Assembly (NCBI GenBank): GCA_029964075.1
Contig: CM057136.1
Coordinates: 8,928,001-8,992,000, forward strand
Origin: Patiria pectinifera
Lineage: Eukaryota; Echinodermata; Asteroidea; Valvatida; Asterinidae
Length of the DNA: 64,000 bases
Direction: 5' to 3'
Of the stretch, positions 9,862 through 20,882 are shown piece after piece. The notes beneath the pieces are model-generated. The model did not search any database. It was not told the origin of the DNA and saw nothing but the letters and a program-made list of their open reading frames with translations. The position numbers and the translations under genes are program-made. Each line of letters starts with the position of its first letter. Positions within the stretch are counted from its first letter, which is position 1.

Positions 9862-10612
9862 TTGGTAATCCTTACTTTTAGGACCCCATTCCTATATAGG
9901 AAGGGAAATACTCACCAAAACAGCTGACTAAATGTCACTCAAAATAGACATTCTGATATTTCTTGGCACATCTGAACAATTGGCAATGACACCTTCTTGA
10001 ATATCAGCAGGATTAATTTTGTGGAAAGAGGGCAGGGCTTTGATTTATGAGGGAAATTCAGGGGTAAAAGACGACGATGACAACCAGAAAACAGACTCAA
10101 AAACCAAGATGGCAAATGTGAAAGCTCGATGCGATGAAAGCTCGATGCTGATTGGCTGATAAAAAATAAACACCTTTTTTATTTTTAGTCTGGTTCACAG
10201 ACCAAAAGATTCAGGAATAGTCAGAATCTTTTGGTCTGAGAACCAGACTAACTTATTTATTCTTAATCTGGTTCCCAGACCAAAAGATTCAGGAGTAGTC
10301 AAAATCTTTTGGTCTGGGAACCGGAATAATTAATTTTTTTAGCAGCCAATCAGCATCGGGCTTTCATTATGTAGGGCTTTCACGCATGTGAGAACTACAA
10401 CATGCACGTCTGACTGCGAAAAAAGGTAGAAAAGTCACATTTTCTTTGAAAGTGCTTTCAAAACTACAACTAACATGAGTTTATATGAAGAAAAAAGACT
10501 GCTTTAGCCTGCAAAAGTCACTTTGGTACTGGACAGTCATCTGCAAAAGTCAGTTTTGAACAGAACTTGTAAAAAATAGAGGTGTCCTAAAAGTAAGGAT
10601 TACCGTTTTGTT
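9862..10612. mobile_element. Nested inverted-repeat element
   Basis: Outer arms are GGTAATCCTTACTTTTAGGA (from 9866) and its complement (to 10605). An inner pair is GCTCGATGCTGATTGGCTG (10140-10158) against CAGCCAATCAGCATCGGGC near 10344-10362. Innermost are two tandem hairpins (see the next entry). No ORF was found. The layered symmetry suggests a foldback or MITE with an internal insertion. Confidence 0.65.
10186..10332. repeat. Tandem pair of TCTGGTTC hairpins
   Basis: Two consecutive stem-loops (about 10188-10250 and 10267-10328). Each has arms TCTGGTTC(A/C)CAGACCAAAAGATT and the complement around a short loop AGGA(A/G)TAGTCA. Stems are about 24 bp and nearly perfect. Confidence 0.85.
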
Positions 10613-11599
10613 ACACCCATTTTAGAGAGGGTAATGACAGTAAAATCTACATGTGGAACTAAAACTTAAGAGTCAACTTGATACTAATTACATCAGCTAT
10701 TTCAGCATTTACTCTCCCTGGCATAAAATGTTAGCTAGTGAAACTTACTTAAAAAATCATGGATTATGCTGGTACTACACAACAACTCATACCACGCTCT
10801 GTTATAAGGAATGGTACAAATTCAAAATCTTTCTCAACAGCGAAAAATAAAACTTGAAACTGGTGCCAGTCGCATCGACAGTAGGGAATCTTTACTAAAT
10901 CACAAAAATGAGATAAAAAATGTGACTCGCCAGGATCACCACATATAACATATCCAATCACTGGAAATGCCATCTTACATCAATCACGGACCTAAGGTCC
11001 GTGCTTCAATACTAACTGAACCTTTGAAGTAAATGTTGTTACCACCAGCAATCGCGGACTCATCGGCGTTTGTTTCTGACATTATTACTGCCCATGACTG
11101 ACACTGCCGACTTAAATTTAACGGTGAAAATTACGTGAAGGTGTAAGGTGGTGGATAAATCACTAAACAAAGATAATAGGCCTGATAATATTCACTCACC
11201 GTTGTGTAAAGTCTCAAGCATGCTGTGCATTTGGCGCGCGATGTGTCCGCACGACCGCAGTTCTTCGGTAATATGCGCGCAACGCCACGCAATTCGTCGT
11301 CACGATGTTGCAAGCGCTGATGCAGCGATAGAGGGCGCACTACAATAACGGGATATCCAGTGAGCAAATTCACGCACACGTTTTGTGCGTCGAATATGCT
11401 GTTCTGCATTCAATAGCGGACCGGCTTCAGATGAACGTGCAATTCATAGAGCGCCCCCACTTGACTGTTAAATGACGGAAACGATACCTATCTAAAATGC
11501 GGACCGTCCCCCATTGCAGGTACGTCCGCGGTTTGAAGGTATAAAACCCTGAGTGCGTCCGCATTTGGCGGTGAACACAAACGCACGCACCCACGCACC
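10613..11599. other. No supported gene; expected NHA 3' exons absent
   Basis: I searched both strands for the conserved 3' part of the antiporter (a WLPKATVQ-type motif) and did not find it. GCGCCC-type short repeats and a GTGTGGGTGTGGGTGCGTGG tract (near 11585-11613) are present. Confidence 0.4.
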
Positions 11600-14500
11600 C
11601 ACACCCACACACGGAAGGACATGACAGAAACAGTAGTCAGTCCTGCTTTACACACCACCAGATATGTGACAATCGTGCGTATGATGAGACCTATCACCAT
11701 GATAGCAATGCCATTACCTGGAAAAGAAAGTTAAACACAGCCATTAAAGATAAAGGATCGTTTACTTTTTGTGCATTTGTTTTTCATTTGGAGCAACAAA
11801 ATTGCTCAAAATCTTATGGAATGGGCCCCTTTCTTACTTAATTTTGATGGATGTACAGCTGGGATGCCATTCGCTTTACAAGGTACTTCTAGTTTAAAGA
11901 ACAAAGCAAATGCTTTTTTTTTTGGAATTCCTTTTTTGTGTGTAGATTAGTTGAAACTGAACTTATTCTCACAAATCGCTCTTTTCACACTCCGCCATAG
12001 GCATGCAGAGCCTCGATCTGGCAACTTTACACAATAAAAATAGCTGGTTCAGTGATCTGAACCCCGACACGGGAATCACTGAACCGGCTATATTTATTGT
12101 GTACGGCTGCCAGATCATGCCTATCAGGGCATAAATGATTATTGTGCGCATGCGCAAGGTATACCGCCCCTAGAGTGGTAACACCCAAAAAGCTGTCACC
12201 GCTGCAATGCTATCACATATTTTCCAACTACGAAGGTTTATGCCTTGCCAAAAATCGCTATGACGATTATTCCCCTCATTTGATACCGGTGGCCAAAATT
12301 TTGGACCGAGGCTGATGGCCTAACATACGGTACGTGAGATTCTACCATATTTCTGCTGTATGTTTTAGCTGGTTATTCTCAAATGTCAATAGTAGGGTGC
12401 CCTCATAGGATTCTGACAGAGAACGGTGTACGGTTAATTTTTCGCAACGAATGACTTTCCGCGGGCCAAAATTAAGTGTGGATGCAGGGTAGACTAACCA
12501 CAATGGAATGCTAACAATCACCAGCAGTAACTTTTCACAAAATTAAGTCCAATGCGAACGCAGCTTTATTGAGCATGTCTTAATTCCCGTGCACGATGAC
12601 ACAAGTTGGATAATTTTTAGCATGTTTGATACTTTACAGGGTGAGTAACAAAAAACAAAACCCAAATGTCGCAACCCTTGTTTCAGTGAAGTTCTGCTTG
12701 TAGCACTTTCAAAATCTAGGATACGAAAGCCAAATTCGTAAGTCCAATGCATAAGTGTTCTTTCAGCAAAACGAAAAACAAATCACATAGGGATGTGTGT
12801 GAATTGTTTTTGTTTTGCTGAAAGAACGCACACCTTTTTTGTGATCCGTGGACAGAACTTTAAAATAGTGGTGGTGTTTAAAATTCTGTAATTTGAAAAG
12901 TACATTTGATTTGAATGATTCTTGTACTAAAAGAAAGCTTACGAATTGGGCTTTCATATCCTAGATTTTGAAAGTGCTACATGCAAAACTTCACTAAAAC
13001 AATAGTCCCAGCATTTGGGATTTTTCTTTTTACTCACCCTGTATAGATGGAGAACTTTTATCTTTAACAAATTGTGATGTGCGCACACAAACACAAAGTT
13101 TAAACAACAAATCGGCTCATCTACAAACAGTGACTTGTTTTTACCTTAGATCTCCCCCAACCCTGGGCAGCTACAGTACAAACGGTAAGATGAGGCATCC
13201 CATAGCCCCGGCACCGGTGAATTCAGCTTGGGCAAAACCAAACAAAGACAACAGGCCTCCGCCGCAGACTAGTAAGGCACGCTTCCACATCAGAGATTTC
13301 TGGGGAAAAATAAGCAAACATATCAGGATTGAATGATTAAAACTGAGAGGTCAAGTTCAAGCAATGCATTCAATATGTTGCTAACCAGTTCGCGCTGGAT
13401 GACGTGTATACACACAAAGGCTTGGCGGCATTTGGAACGGATGACAGACAAACGCGCAGGGAGGGAGGCCGGAAATATCTGTCAGCGACCCGCTCGCGGC
13501 AAGCGAGGCTGGAAATATGAGTGTGCTGCCCGAGGGTGATAGCTTCAATTAACCCGCCTGGCTTGAGGTCGAGTGAAAATTAATCCAGCGCCTCGTTCCG
13601 TTCTTGTCAAAATAATCCCGGCGTGAACTGGTTAACAGTAATGCTTTCTTGTCTTTTACAGAATCAAATTAGTCCGGACACAAAATAAATGCCAAAAATA
13701 GGACGTTACCCATGTAGCTCCAATAGACCAATCGGAGTTGCCTAACTGTTGTTATCACTGGGCTATTACCCATTTAGCCTATTAGGGTGATGGTTCAGAA
13801 AACGACAAAACCACGGTCATCTTTGTGGCTTCCAAAACTGCAACCTGTCATTCCCAACAGCATATCAGCTGGCAAGACACAAGAAAACTGAAGGTCACCA
13901 GTGCAAAAGAGGAAGACCGACAAATTCACGCCGTCACTGAACTAGACACACATGTACATGGGTATACATGTTCATGTTCAAGTATATGTACATGCAAGTG
14001 CATGTACATGTACGTGTACATGTTCAGTTTTTTATTAATCAAAATTAGGGGTGGGTGGGTGGGTCAAAATAATTTGCAAAAAAAGTCGAAATTTTAAAAC
14101 ACTGAAAATTCTGAATGGCCCCTAACTTCAAAATCAGATTGGGAAAGATTTCCATATACAAAGTTCACTCAACACCCTGTGTACAATCCCTATGAGATTG
14201 GACTGAACAATTTTAAGTGTTTTCTAAGAAAATGCTTGTATTTTCTCACTGCTCCAATTGACTTTGATGACATGAAATTGCTATCTGGGGGTTTGTTAGT
14301 CAATACAGAGGAAAATTAGTGAACTTCTTATGTGGAAATCTTTCCTCAGATTGGTGTATAGAATGTGCCTGGAGGTACTGTTTTCCCATAAAGTCCCTGA
14401 TTTTGAAGTCAACTTGCAATACCCTTTCAATTAATAATTGTTGATTACATCACTGCGATGCAACCTTTGATAAGCGAAGGTTTTGATGTCCTGCCGGACA

Positions 14501-17500
14501 TGAGACGGAGCGGTTGACGTTGCAGCTCTCATTGCGCAAAGCTAGCGCACTGGCAGGTCACACCCATTCCAAAATTTGTATCCTTGTGGAGACATTTCTT
14601 TGTTCTCGTGTAGTAAAGTGTTCAGTTTTGAAAGTGAAATTTCAAAATGCTCTTATTTCAACCAGAATTAGTTTGCTTGGCTGAAATTTGGAATTAATAT
14701 CCCTTTTCTAAAACTGTTCCATTTGCGACTGATCAACACACCTTGGAAATTCCTAGTTTTTGAGTAAAACCCATATATCTATTTCGTGAAAACCTTGTGG
14801 AGACCTATTCATCTATAGAAATTGCAGTGCGATATCACCCTCAGTGTGTGACATGCATTTTCATTGTTCAGACACGTGGCCGTCCTAGACCAATGAAACT
14901 ACAGTATCCAAGCACACAATGTAGCCATAATGATTTTCTCGGCATAGCAACACAAATGTCAACACAAAATGTTTACCTGGTTCTTGTTAGGGATGTACCA
15001 CAGAAAAATGCCCCCCAGGCAACCGAAGGCCACGCCCATCAACAACTCAATGGGTGCTCTGAATATATCGAACACCAATGCACCAGCACCTACGGGAAAG
15101 TTTACAAAACCAAAAAAATATAAGGTGGAGTTTTCAAGGAAAAAATATTTGCAAATTTTTATTTTTTATAGCTAGACCAGTTTTTCCAAGGTTTACATGT
15201 CTTTGCCATAACTGAACAGATAAATTCTTTTGTACTACCCAAATTAAATAGCGCCCCCTATTGTGTTCACTGTATCTCAAAACAAGCTAATGGACCACGA
15301 CAAAACTGCCGTTGAAAACCTTTCAAACTTACCATCGTTTGAACTATCCAGCGAGGTGTCATAGGGAGGGTCCGTTCCGTTATATGTTGCGTTCCCTGAT
15401 TCCTGATCAAAGTCACTGGCTAACTTATCTGTGAGTTGCCAAAAAACAGAGCAAAACATTAGCATTCCGAGAAATCTTCTCTCGTTATTCCACCTTCCGC
15501 CCCAAACTGCCCTGCCTGTGTCTCCTGCCATACCCAACAGCCAAATGCACCCAATTTTTTTCTCTGGATTCATCAGGATATGAGGGAGTTTTCAACGTCT
15601 GGTTTAAAAACCAGTATGGGGATAGATAGCCGAAAATCGGCTAAGGCAAAAAAAAAAAAGTCTCCGGTTTCTGGTATGCGCGCGCGTCGCTATAGCCAAG
15701 CGCGTCGGCAAAATGAAAAAGTTTTTTTTTCAATGAAAGATGATGTCTCAAAACCGCCAAACTCACTGGTTTGACTGGAATCCTGCTGCTGCACAATTTA
15801 AACGTGTTTTTTTTTAGATTGGATTATGGTCGAGAATAAGCTTTATGTGGCCTCTCTGGACTCCCATATATTTGCACTATTGTTTAGTCGGGCACCATTT
15901 GCAGTCATCAGCCGACATTTGAAGCAAAAACATCAGGTAAAAAAAAAAGCGCCGCGTCGCCGCACCACTTTTTGGGCAAGCTCCATACCAGAAACGGGAG
16001 ACTTTTTTTGGGGGGCCTAAGGTACAAAGGCCGATTTACATTTTGCGCGAATGCAAATGCAAAGCAAGAATGTTGTCAAGAACCATTCCTGACAAAATTC
16101 CCCACATTTCAACTACGTTAACTTTTGCAAACTTTGCATCATGGATACTTGTGATGTCACAAAATTTGCATTTGCGTTTACTTTCAGGAGCCAAGCATGA
16201 ATCTGGGCCTGACCGTGCTATAGGGCTCTCTCACTGACCCACGCGACCCAGCCAAACATTCGGGTACCGGAAGGTCGGCGTCGCCATTTTAGTAGGCAAA
16301 GATCGTATGGCGCCACGCGCAGTAGGTAGTAGGCAAGCCTTCAAAGCTGTGAAGGATGGCAAAAACTGTGAGAAAAACGGGGAGACAACACCCAGTGCTG
16401 GGACGGCACGATTATCACAAACGTACTCAGCACAGGTAGTGACCATTATGCCATTTGATAAGAGTTGGTGGTAATTTAATGTGAAAATAAGCCCAACTGT
16501 CTAGTTTACAATGTACGACGTGGTTGCGAACCAAACGCTTGCCTACATGTACTGCAATGGTCGCCGATCACAGGGAAACCGAATGGTCATATTGTACCTT
16601 AACGTTATACAATCGGAACTTACAGGTTTTTTCCCCTCAAACTTACCCGATGAGAAGGCTATACCGAGAGCGACCCCAAACGCCGCGATGGCAAAGACAT
16701 TTTCGCAGCTGGCCGAGGCGACAATCAGCGTAGGGACACCTCGGCGCACACCGTAACCTTTCTCCTGGAGCTCGAGGACAGATGGCACCACAACGGCCGG
16801 AGAGACTGCCGCTATGACAAAGCTGGACAAGAGATGACAGTCAAAAAGTAAAGACTGTACACGAGCAATATGGGGAATCAGGCCAGCTTTCATCTCTCGT
16901 GGTCTAGCGGTGGAGCACATGATTCACGATCGTGAGGTTGTGCGTTGGAGCCCCGCCGCGGCCATGCATGTTGTGCCCTTGAGTAAGGCGCTTCACCTCA
17001 ATTACTCCTCTCAACCCAGGTGTTAAATGGGTACCGGCATTATTCAATGCTGGGAAGGTAACAGACTCGCTGTGGAGGAGGTGTTGCGATCCCCCACAGC
17101 AGCATATGAGTCTGGCCCAATTGCTTCGAAGGAGAGATGGACACTCCGTTCCTGTGAACACAGGTTCATCCCCCTTACCTTTTTTTTATCATCTCTGGTG
17201 TCAGTGGCATAAACAGACTGAGAATATTTCTATTCCCCCTGGATGGGATGCCAGTCCATCACAGGTTACTCCCAGCTAATGCCAGTACCCTTTTATACTA
17301 GTGGGTGGAGAGGCAAGTGGGGTGAAGTGGATTGCCCAAGGACACAACATATGACCAGCAGCTGGATTCAAACCCCTGACCCCTTGATCGTAAGTCACAA
17401 ACCCTAACCACTAAGCCACGCTACCCCGTCAAGAGATACACAGAGTACATTGTCCTTCTTATTTAGTATGCCTCTATTGAACAAAGTACAATTGCAAAAC

Positions 17501-19890
17501 CTGGTTATTAACCAGGAAAAATCAAATTCTAGTTATCCTGTAATATTGAGGGGAAATTCAGTGAAATTTTGTCGAAAAGACTGCAGGATTTTTTATTACA
17601 GGATAACTAGATGACTACGGGTTGGAAGTAAAGTTTTCTTGTTTTTTCAACCAGACAAGTTTTTTCACAAGGTTTTTCACAGAATATCAAGTGGAAAAAC
17701 AGTCTAGATTTCAAATTTGTGAACACAACTTTTCAGGAAATTTGTGACCTGTTCTGTCAAAATCAGACTTTTCTGGGCATAGGGTCAAAATGAGATTTTT
17801 GCATATTGTTAACATATGTTCTTTTTCCTTTTAATAGGTGGTTTAATTTTTGAAACCGGTCATTCCTGCGAAAAAATATGCTTTTTTGAAGTTCATTGTG
17901 TCGAAAAGTAGAAAATGGAGAAAATGGCCACAAATGTCACAAAACAGTAATTTCTTTAACTGATATACCTTAACAAATCATCATAAAATACTATGTTTAG
18001 AGTTCAAATTAGGGTTTCAAACTTTTATAGTATATTTTAGACATGTTCAGGATTACAAATTTGCGAAAAATGTGAAAATTGAAAAAAAATCACCCCGAGC
18101 GTTTTTTGGCCCTATCTCAATTTCAACCTCTGCCCAGAAGCGTCTGCTTTTGACAGAACAGGTCACATTTGGCATGCATGGCTGTGTGGCTCACAATGTG
18201 GAGGAAGTCCGGTAATTGAGCCACATTTATGGGGCCCAACTCACCCAAGCATGAATGCCCAATCCCAACTGAAATCCAACAGTGCGTGGGACATGATGGC
18301 GATAATGATGGCCTCCGAGACGCACGGCATCGTGGACAGACGAGCGCAGACCAGGCTGAGTCTGCGTAGAGCCGCCGCGTCGATCCCAAGCCCTGCTTTG
18401 ATTAGGATGACCGCGAGGGCGATGTTGCGCAGTGCCGAGGCCCAGCCCGGGTGGATGTCATCGGCGATTTGGATGCCCGGGACGTTCTTGAATATGAAGC
18501 CAACAAGCAGCATGCCTAAACAAGAAAATTATGAACAAAATGAGACTTTAAAGTAATAGATGAACTTGATTAGTTTTAAGTGTAAATGTTTAAACCATAA
18601 AAAGGTCAATGTAAACATGGAACCAGAATTTTACAATGGGACCTTGTATGCACATGTTCTGCCTCCAACTTTTACATATTGAATCGAGGATGCTTGAGAT
18701 TTGCAAGGCAAATATACTTTATCACAGCCTAGAAAGTTATTTAATACATTTTTCGAAGATCAGCAACTACATTTATCATTTGCTTTTTGAGTGTTTATTC
18801 CCGTTTGAGGCAACAAAATTACTCAGTATCATTAAAGTAGGATAAGAATGTAGGATGCAGAACAAGTGATCTGTTAAATTTCAGGTATGTGGCTAATTGT
18901 TTAGTGGATAAGTGGCCAGATTTTAATAGCAAAACAAAGAAAATGTATACACAATCTTTTGGGGTCTCATAACTGGATTCTGTTGCTAATGTGCACAAAA
19001 CAGGTGTGCCTGCAGGCACACTATTTTAAAAACCACCGTCAAAGATTTTCTAATACAAACGATACCATTTCAGGCAGAATAACTTCACAGGGTATTTGAT
19101 ACCAGTCCCATCTTCGCTTTGAGCAAGATTTCTGTCTTTAAATTGGTATTTACTTTTCTGTTGCTTGCCAATGTTCCACGTGGCTTTAACAACATTCACT
19201 TACCCAACAGAGCTGGAAGATGAATCAACTCGATGAGTTTACCGCCAACGGCTGCCACCACTACCAGAACATAGAGGGCGAACAGGTTACCCCCGGGCAA
19301 CGCTTCTGGTCCAGTGATAGACCACAGTATTGCCCACAGCAGCACGACGATTGTAACATTCAGGACGATTTTGGCAACGAGTCCATGAGGCGGGCACAGG
19401 AAGGCATACTTGAGCCGGGCGCGCCGGGACGGGCTTTCCGGAAGCTGGTTGTGTTTGGCGACCAAGGGCCGGCACGCCATCTTGCATCGATCCCTGAGCC
19501 CGCGGCAGCACTGGGGTTCCCTCTCCTCCGGGTAGCCATGCTGGACGTGGTTCAGGGGAACCTCGGTGTTGATAACTGTAAAGCTTCCGTGCTCGTCAAC
19601 CCCCATCGGCAAACCATGCCACGGTGCAGTCTCACCCTCATCATCATCTGCCTCGTTCAGGGTGTCATTTCCGCCCCCTTCTAAGGGAATGCTCGTGTCC
19701 GGAGTTCTATTCATAGTAGTGGTGTTGGGGGTTGCGTATTGGCTGTTCTCATCCTGGAGGGTGGAATAGTCGTCCGGCTTGGCTACCTCCAGGTCTGTGG
19801 TGTTCGCCGTCTTGTAGGACGTTGAGACGACGTTGCCTCCCATGGTGGTCGAGCTGTTTGCAACTTTTTTGTTTGAGTTCACCCCACTCT
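11600..19890 (-). CDS. SLC9B2-like: Sodium/proton antiporter NHA2-like (SLC9B2 family), incomplete
   Basis: Seven exons on the minus strand: 19890/19843-19204, 18515-18245, 16822-16647, 15428-15333, 15089-14977, 13299-13184 and 11717-~11610. Joined, the first six give one open frame with the CPA2 antiporter core in the order known for SLC9B2: a cytosolic N-terminus, then membrane segments including LLWAILWSITG, VAAVGGKLIELIHLPALLG, ILIKAGLGIDAAALRRLS and AVSPAVVVPSVLELQEKGYG. The family exchanges Na+ or Li+ for H+ in plasma or organelle membranes. Two things are odd. The Asp-Asp ion-binding pair reads Glu-Asn. The exon between 13184 and 11717 is missing, because the phases do not fit (2 nt plus 2 nt), and so are the terminal exons. 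It may be a truncated paralog or an assembly gap. Confidence 0.85.
11610..11717 (-). CDS. NHA2-like later exon, orphaned
   Basis: The acceptor ttcttttccag precedes 11717. It encodes GIAIMVIGLIIRTIVTYLVV followed by CKAGLTTVSV, which resembles the GIAVLIRILTTFLMV...AG helix of SLC9B2. The entry phase does not fit the exit phase of exon 6, and about 50 expected residues between them (the FQPLLFGLIGAEV-type helix) are not found. The 3' boundary is uncertain: a GT-rich GTGTGGGTGTGGG tract follows directly. No downstream exon was found in the window. Confidence 0.6.
12009..12125. repeat. Long hairpin, about 42-bp arms
   Basis: 12014-12055 pairs with 12075-12116. Arms begin GATCTGGCA and end GGTTCAGTGAT, with about four mismatches. 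The spacer is about 19 bp and contains CCCCGACACGGG. It adjoins the dispersed repeat at 12123-12335 and lies in an NHA intron. Confidence 0.8.
12123..12335 (+). repeat. Dispersed repeat R1, copy 1
   Basis: Shares ATCAGGGCATAAATGATTAT, CCGCCCCTAGAGTGGTAACA, GCTGCAATGCTATCACATAT and CTTGCCAAAAATCGCTATGA with 32703-32945. The second copy has about 30 extra bp inside. No TIR or TSD was recognised. Confidence 0.85.
12637..13041. mobile_element. Mariner-like MITE (405 bp), long TIRs, TA target
   Basis: The ends are CAGGGTGAGTAA at 12637 and the complement TACTCACCCTG ending at 13041. TA flanks both ends (12635-12636 and 13042-13043). TIRs extend over 100 bp and include GTAGCACTTTCAAAATCTAG on both arms. 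A second inner hairpin is TTCTTTCAGCAAAAC (from 12762) against its complement near 12810. The element has no transposase. It is intronic in the NHA-like gene. Confidence 0.85.
13184..13299 (-). CDS. NHA2-like exon 6
   Basis: The acceptor ttttccccag precedes 13299. The donor reads cc|gtttgt after 13184, which is weak. It encodes KSLMWKRALLVCGGGLLSLF, GFAQAEFTGAGAMGCLILP. The KR...F...F.G.G...CL pattern fits human NHA2 (KRTFLV...FPGSGGLCTLV). If the donor is not used, translation ends four codons later (FVL, stop), giving a truncated antiporter. Confidence 0.8.
13300..14976. other. NHA intron; no gene, one microsatellite
   Basis: Contains an ACATGT-type alternating tract at about 13960-14030 and a GGTGGGTGGGTGGG run near 14050. 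Nothing else is supported. Confidence 0.5.
14977..15089 (-). CDS. NHA2-like exon 5
   Basis: The acceptor ttcccgtag precedes 15089 and the donor gtaaac follows 14977; 113 nt, phase 1 to 0. It encodes GAGALVFDIFRAPIELLMGV, AFGCLGGIFLWYIPNKNQ, corresponding to the helix that follows the ion-binding segment in SLC9B2 and its ...YFPSRDQ-type end. Confidence 0.85.
15333..15428 (-). CDS. NHA2-like exon 4: 32-residue acidic, N-glycosylation-rich loop (possible cassette)
   Basis: 96 nt with acceptor actcacag before 15428 and donor gtaagt after 15333. It encodes DKLASDFDQESGNATYNGTD and PPYDTSLDSSND. Entry and exit phase are both 1 and the length is a multiple of three, so it can be skipped without a frameshift. 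It lies where human NHA2 has only a short loop. Two NxT sequons (NAT, NGT) suggest it faces the outside or a lumen, which is inference. Confidence 0.7.
16647..16822 (-). CDS. NHA2-like exon 3, carrying the altered ion-binding motif
   Basis: The acceptor cttgtccag precedes 16822 and the donor gtaagt follows 16647; 176 nt, phase 2 to 1. It encodes FVIAAVSPAVVVPSVLELQE, KGYGVRRGVPTLIVASAS, then CENVFAIAAFGVALGIAFSS. In human NHA2 the equivalent of CENV is FDDI, with the two Asp that bind the ion. Here the codons are GAA AAT, a two-residue change that no single sequencing error explains. Confidence 0.9.
16893..17178 (+). mobile_element. tRNA-derived SINE, plus orientation
   Basis: The head looks like a tRNA with A-box-like GTGGTCTAGCGGTGGAGC and B-box-like GCGTTGGAGCCCC. 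It is followed by TTGAGTAAGGCGCTTCACCT and GTGTTAAATGGGTACCGGC, a body pattern typical of metazoan tRNA SINEs. It abuts the oppositely oriented SINE at 17179. Confidence 0.7.
17179..17428 (-). mobile_element. tRNA-derived SINE, minus orientation
   Basis: On the minus strand from 17428: GGGGTAGCGTGGCTTAGTGG and GGTTTGAATCC (A and B boxes), then CCTTGGGCAATCCACTTCAC, GTAACCTGTGATGGACTGG, CATCCCATCCAGGGGG, ending in an A-rich tail (plus-strand T8 at 17181-17188). With the neighbouring SINE it forms a chimeric or nested pair. Confidence 0.8.
17429..18244. other. NHA intron with one hairpin
   Basis: CTAGTTATCCTGTAATA (17531-17547) pairs with TATTACAGGATAACTAG (about 17595-17611). Otherwise A/T-rich without a supported feature. 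Confidence 0.6.
18245..18515 (-). CDS. NHA2-like exon 2
   Basis: The acceptor ttgtttag precedes 18515 and the donor gtgagt follows 18245; 271 nt, phase 1 in and phase 2 out. It encodes GMLLVGFIFKNVPGI, HPGWASALRNIALAVILIKA, GLGIDAAALRRLS, and a segment ending SWDWAFMLG. These match successive membrane helices of SLC9B antiporters with no gaps in the motifs I know. Confidence 0.9.
19204..19843 (-). CDS. NHA2-like exon 1: N-terminal cytosolic tail and first membrane segments
   Basis: The first ATG in frame is at 19843. The frame is open a further 13 codons upstream to a possible acceptor (actcacag, exon start 19890), so translation could also start in an earlier exon. The tail is hydrophilic (Ser/Thr/Asn-rich, acidic EADDDEGE, Cys pair QCCRG). 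At the end come LKYAFLCPPHGLVAKIVLNV, a marker of SLC9B proteins, and two hydrophobic stretches, ending HLPALLG with phase 1 and donor gtaagt. Antisense ORFs here are shadows. Confidence 0.88.
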
Positions 19891-20171
19891 CTGTGAGTTA
19901 CAACAAGAATGACAAGATAACAGCTGTTATAATCTTTAAAGAATGTGATTGTTGGGTGCGATTTGTGGATTTGCACTATCGCTCGGACAAAGAAGTGCAT
20001 TTGTAAACTTCCGAGGCTGAAAAAAACATTTCTCATTTTGTTCAGAAATACTTGAAAATTTTCTTGATAGACTTTGAACACAACTGCTGAGGTGGCGTCA
20101 GGATACTACATTTGGAAAAAAAAGTTTGCACAGTGAAGTGTTTTAGGTGTCGGGTGTGTCTAGTCCGAAAA

Positions 20172-20205
20172 TTTGGGACTCTCAATACTGTGTATGAGAG
20201 TCCCA
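20172..20205. repeat. Short hairpin
   Basis: TTGGGACTCTCA and TGAGAGTCCCAA, about 10 bp apart, near 20175-20208. Confidence 0.7.
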
Positions 20206-20882
20206 AAACTTAAGGCATTGAAAACATGCAAAACAAGAACATAGACTGGCACCTAAAACAGCCAGTCTTTCAGTACTGTATCAATCAACCATGCCAAAAG
20301 AATTTAAGAAACATGTGGCATGAAGCGGGAACTAGGCTCAATTTACTACACATTTCTCCATAGTAAAGCCACCAGACTATTGACACTGAATGAAGAGGTC
20401 AGTCTTTTCAAATAGTTGGACCATGGTTGGACATGTACCAGTCTAGTCTTTAGCCCCATTTTGGAATCACTTGACTTCCCTCACATGTGCAAAATATTGA
20501 AGGAAAGTCTCCTTTAAAAATTGAATTGAGTCTGCAAACTTGGTAGGTGAAATACTGAGGACATGTTCTTTGCCCCAGTGCAATTTTTGGAGAAATTTGC
20601 TGGCTAAACTGTGAGTAAAGTGGGCCTGATTTAGTTTTGCACGTTTCAGAGCACTCCAGAGCCCTGTCTAGGTGTGTCCAAACTTTTGTGCGAACGAAAA
20701 TTTCCATCTCTTTTTGATTGCACGAAAAATTGCACAAAAAACAGATTTATCCCGAATTTTTTTTTGTCCAATCTTGCTGTTCACCAGATTACCAAACTCG
20801 GAAAGAATGTTAACTCGGAAAGAATGTTGCAACCTGACGCTGCTTTTTCATCTCAATGAAGGTCAGTCATTGCAAAAATGTA

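Noticed and set aside
16543..17161. ORFs 125 and 85 codons long as separate genes
   Set aside because: The first is NHA exon 3 read through its splice sites; the second is SINE sequence.
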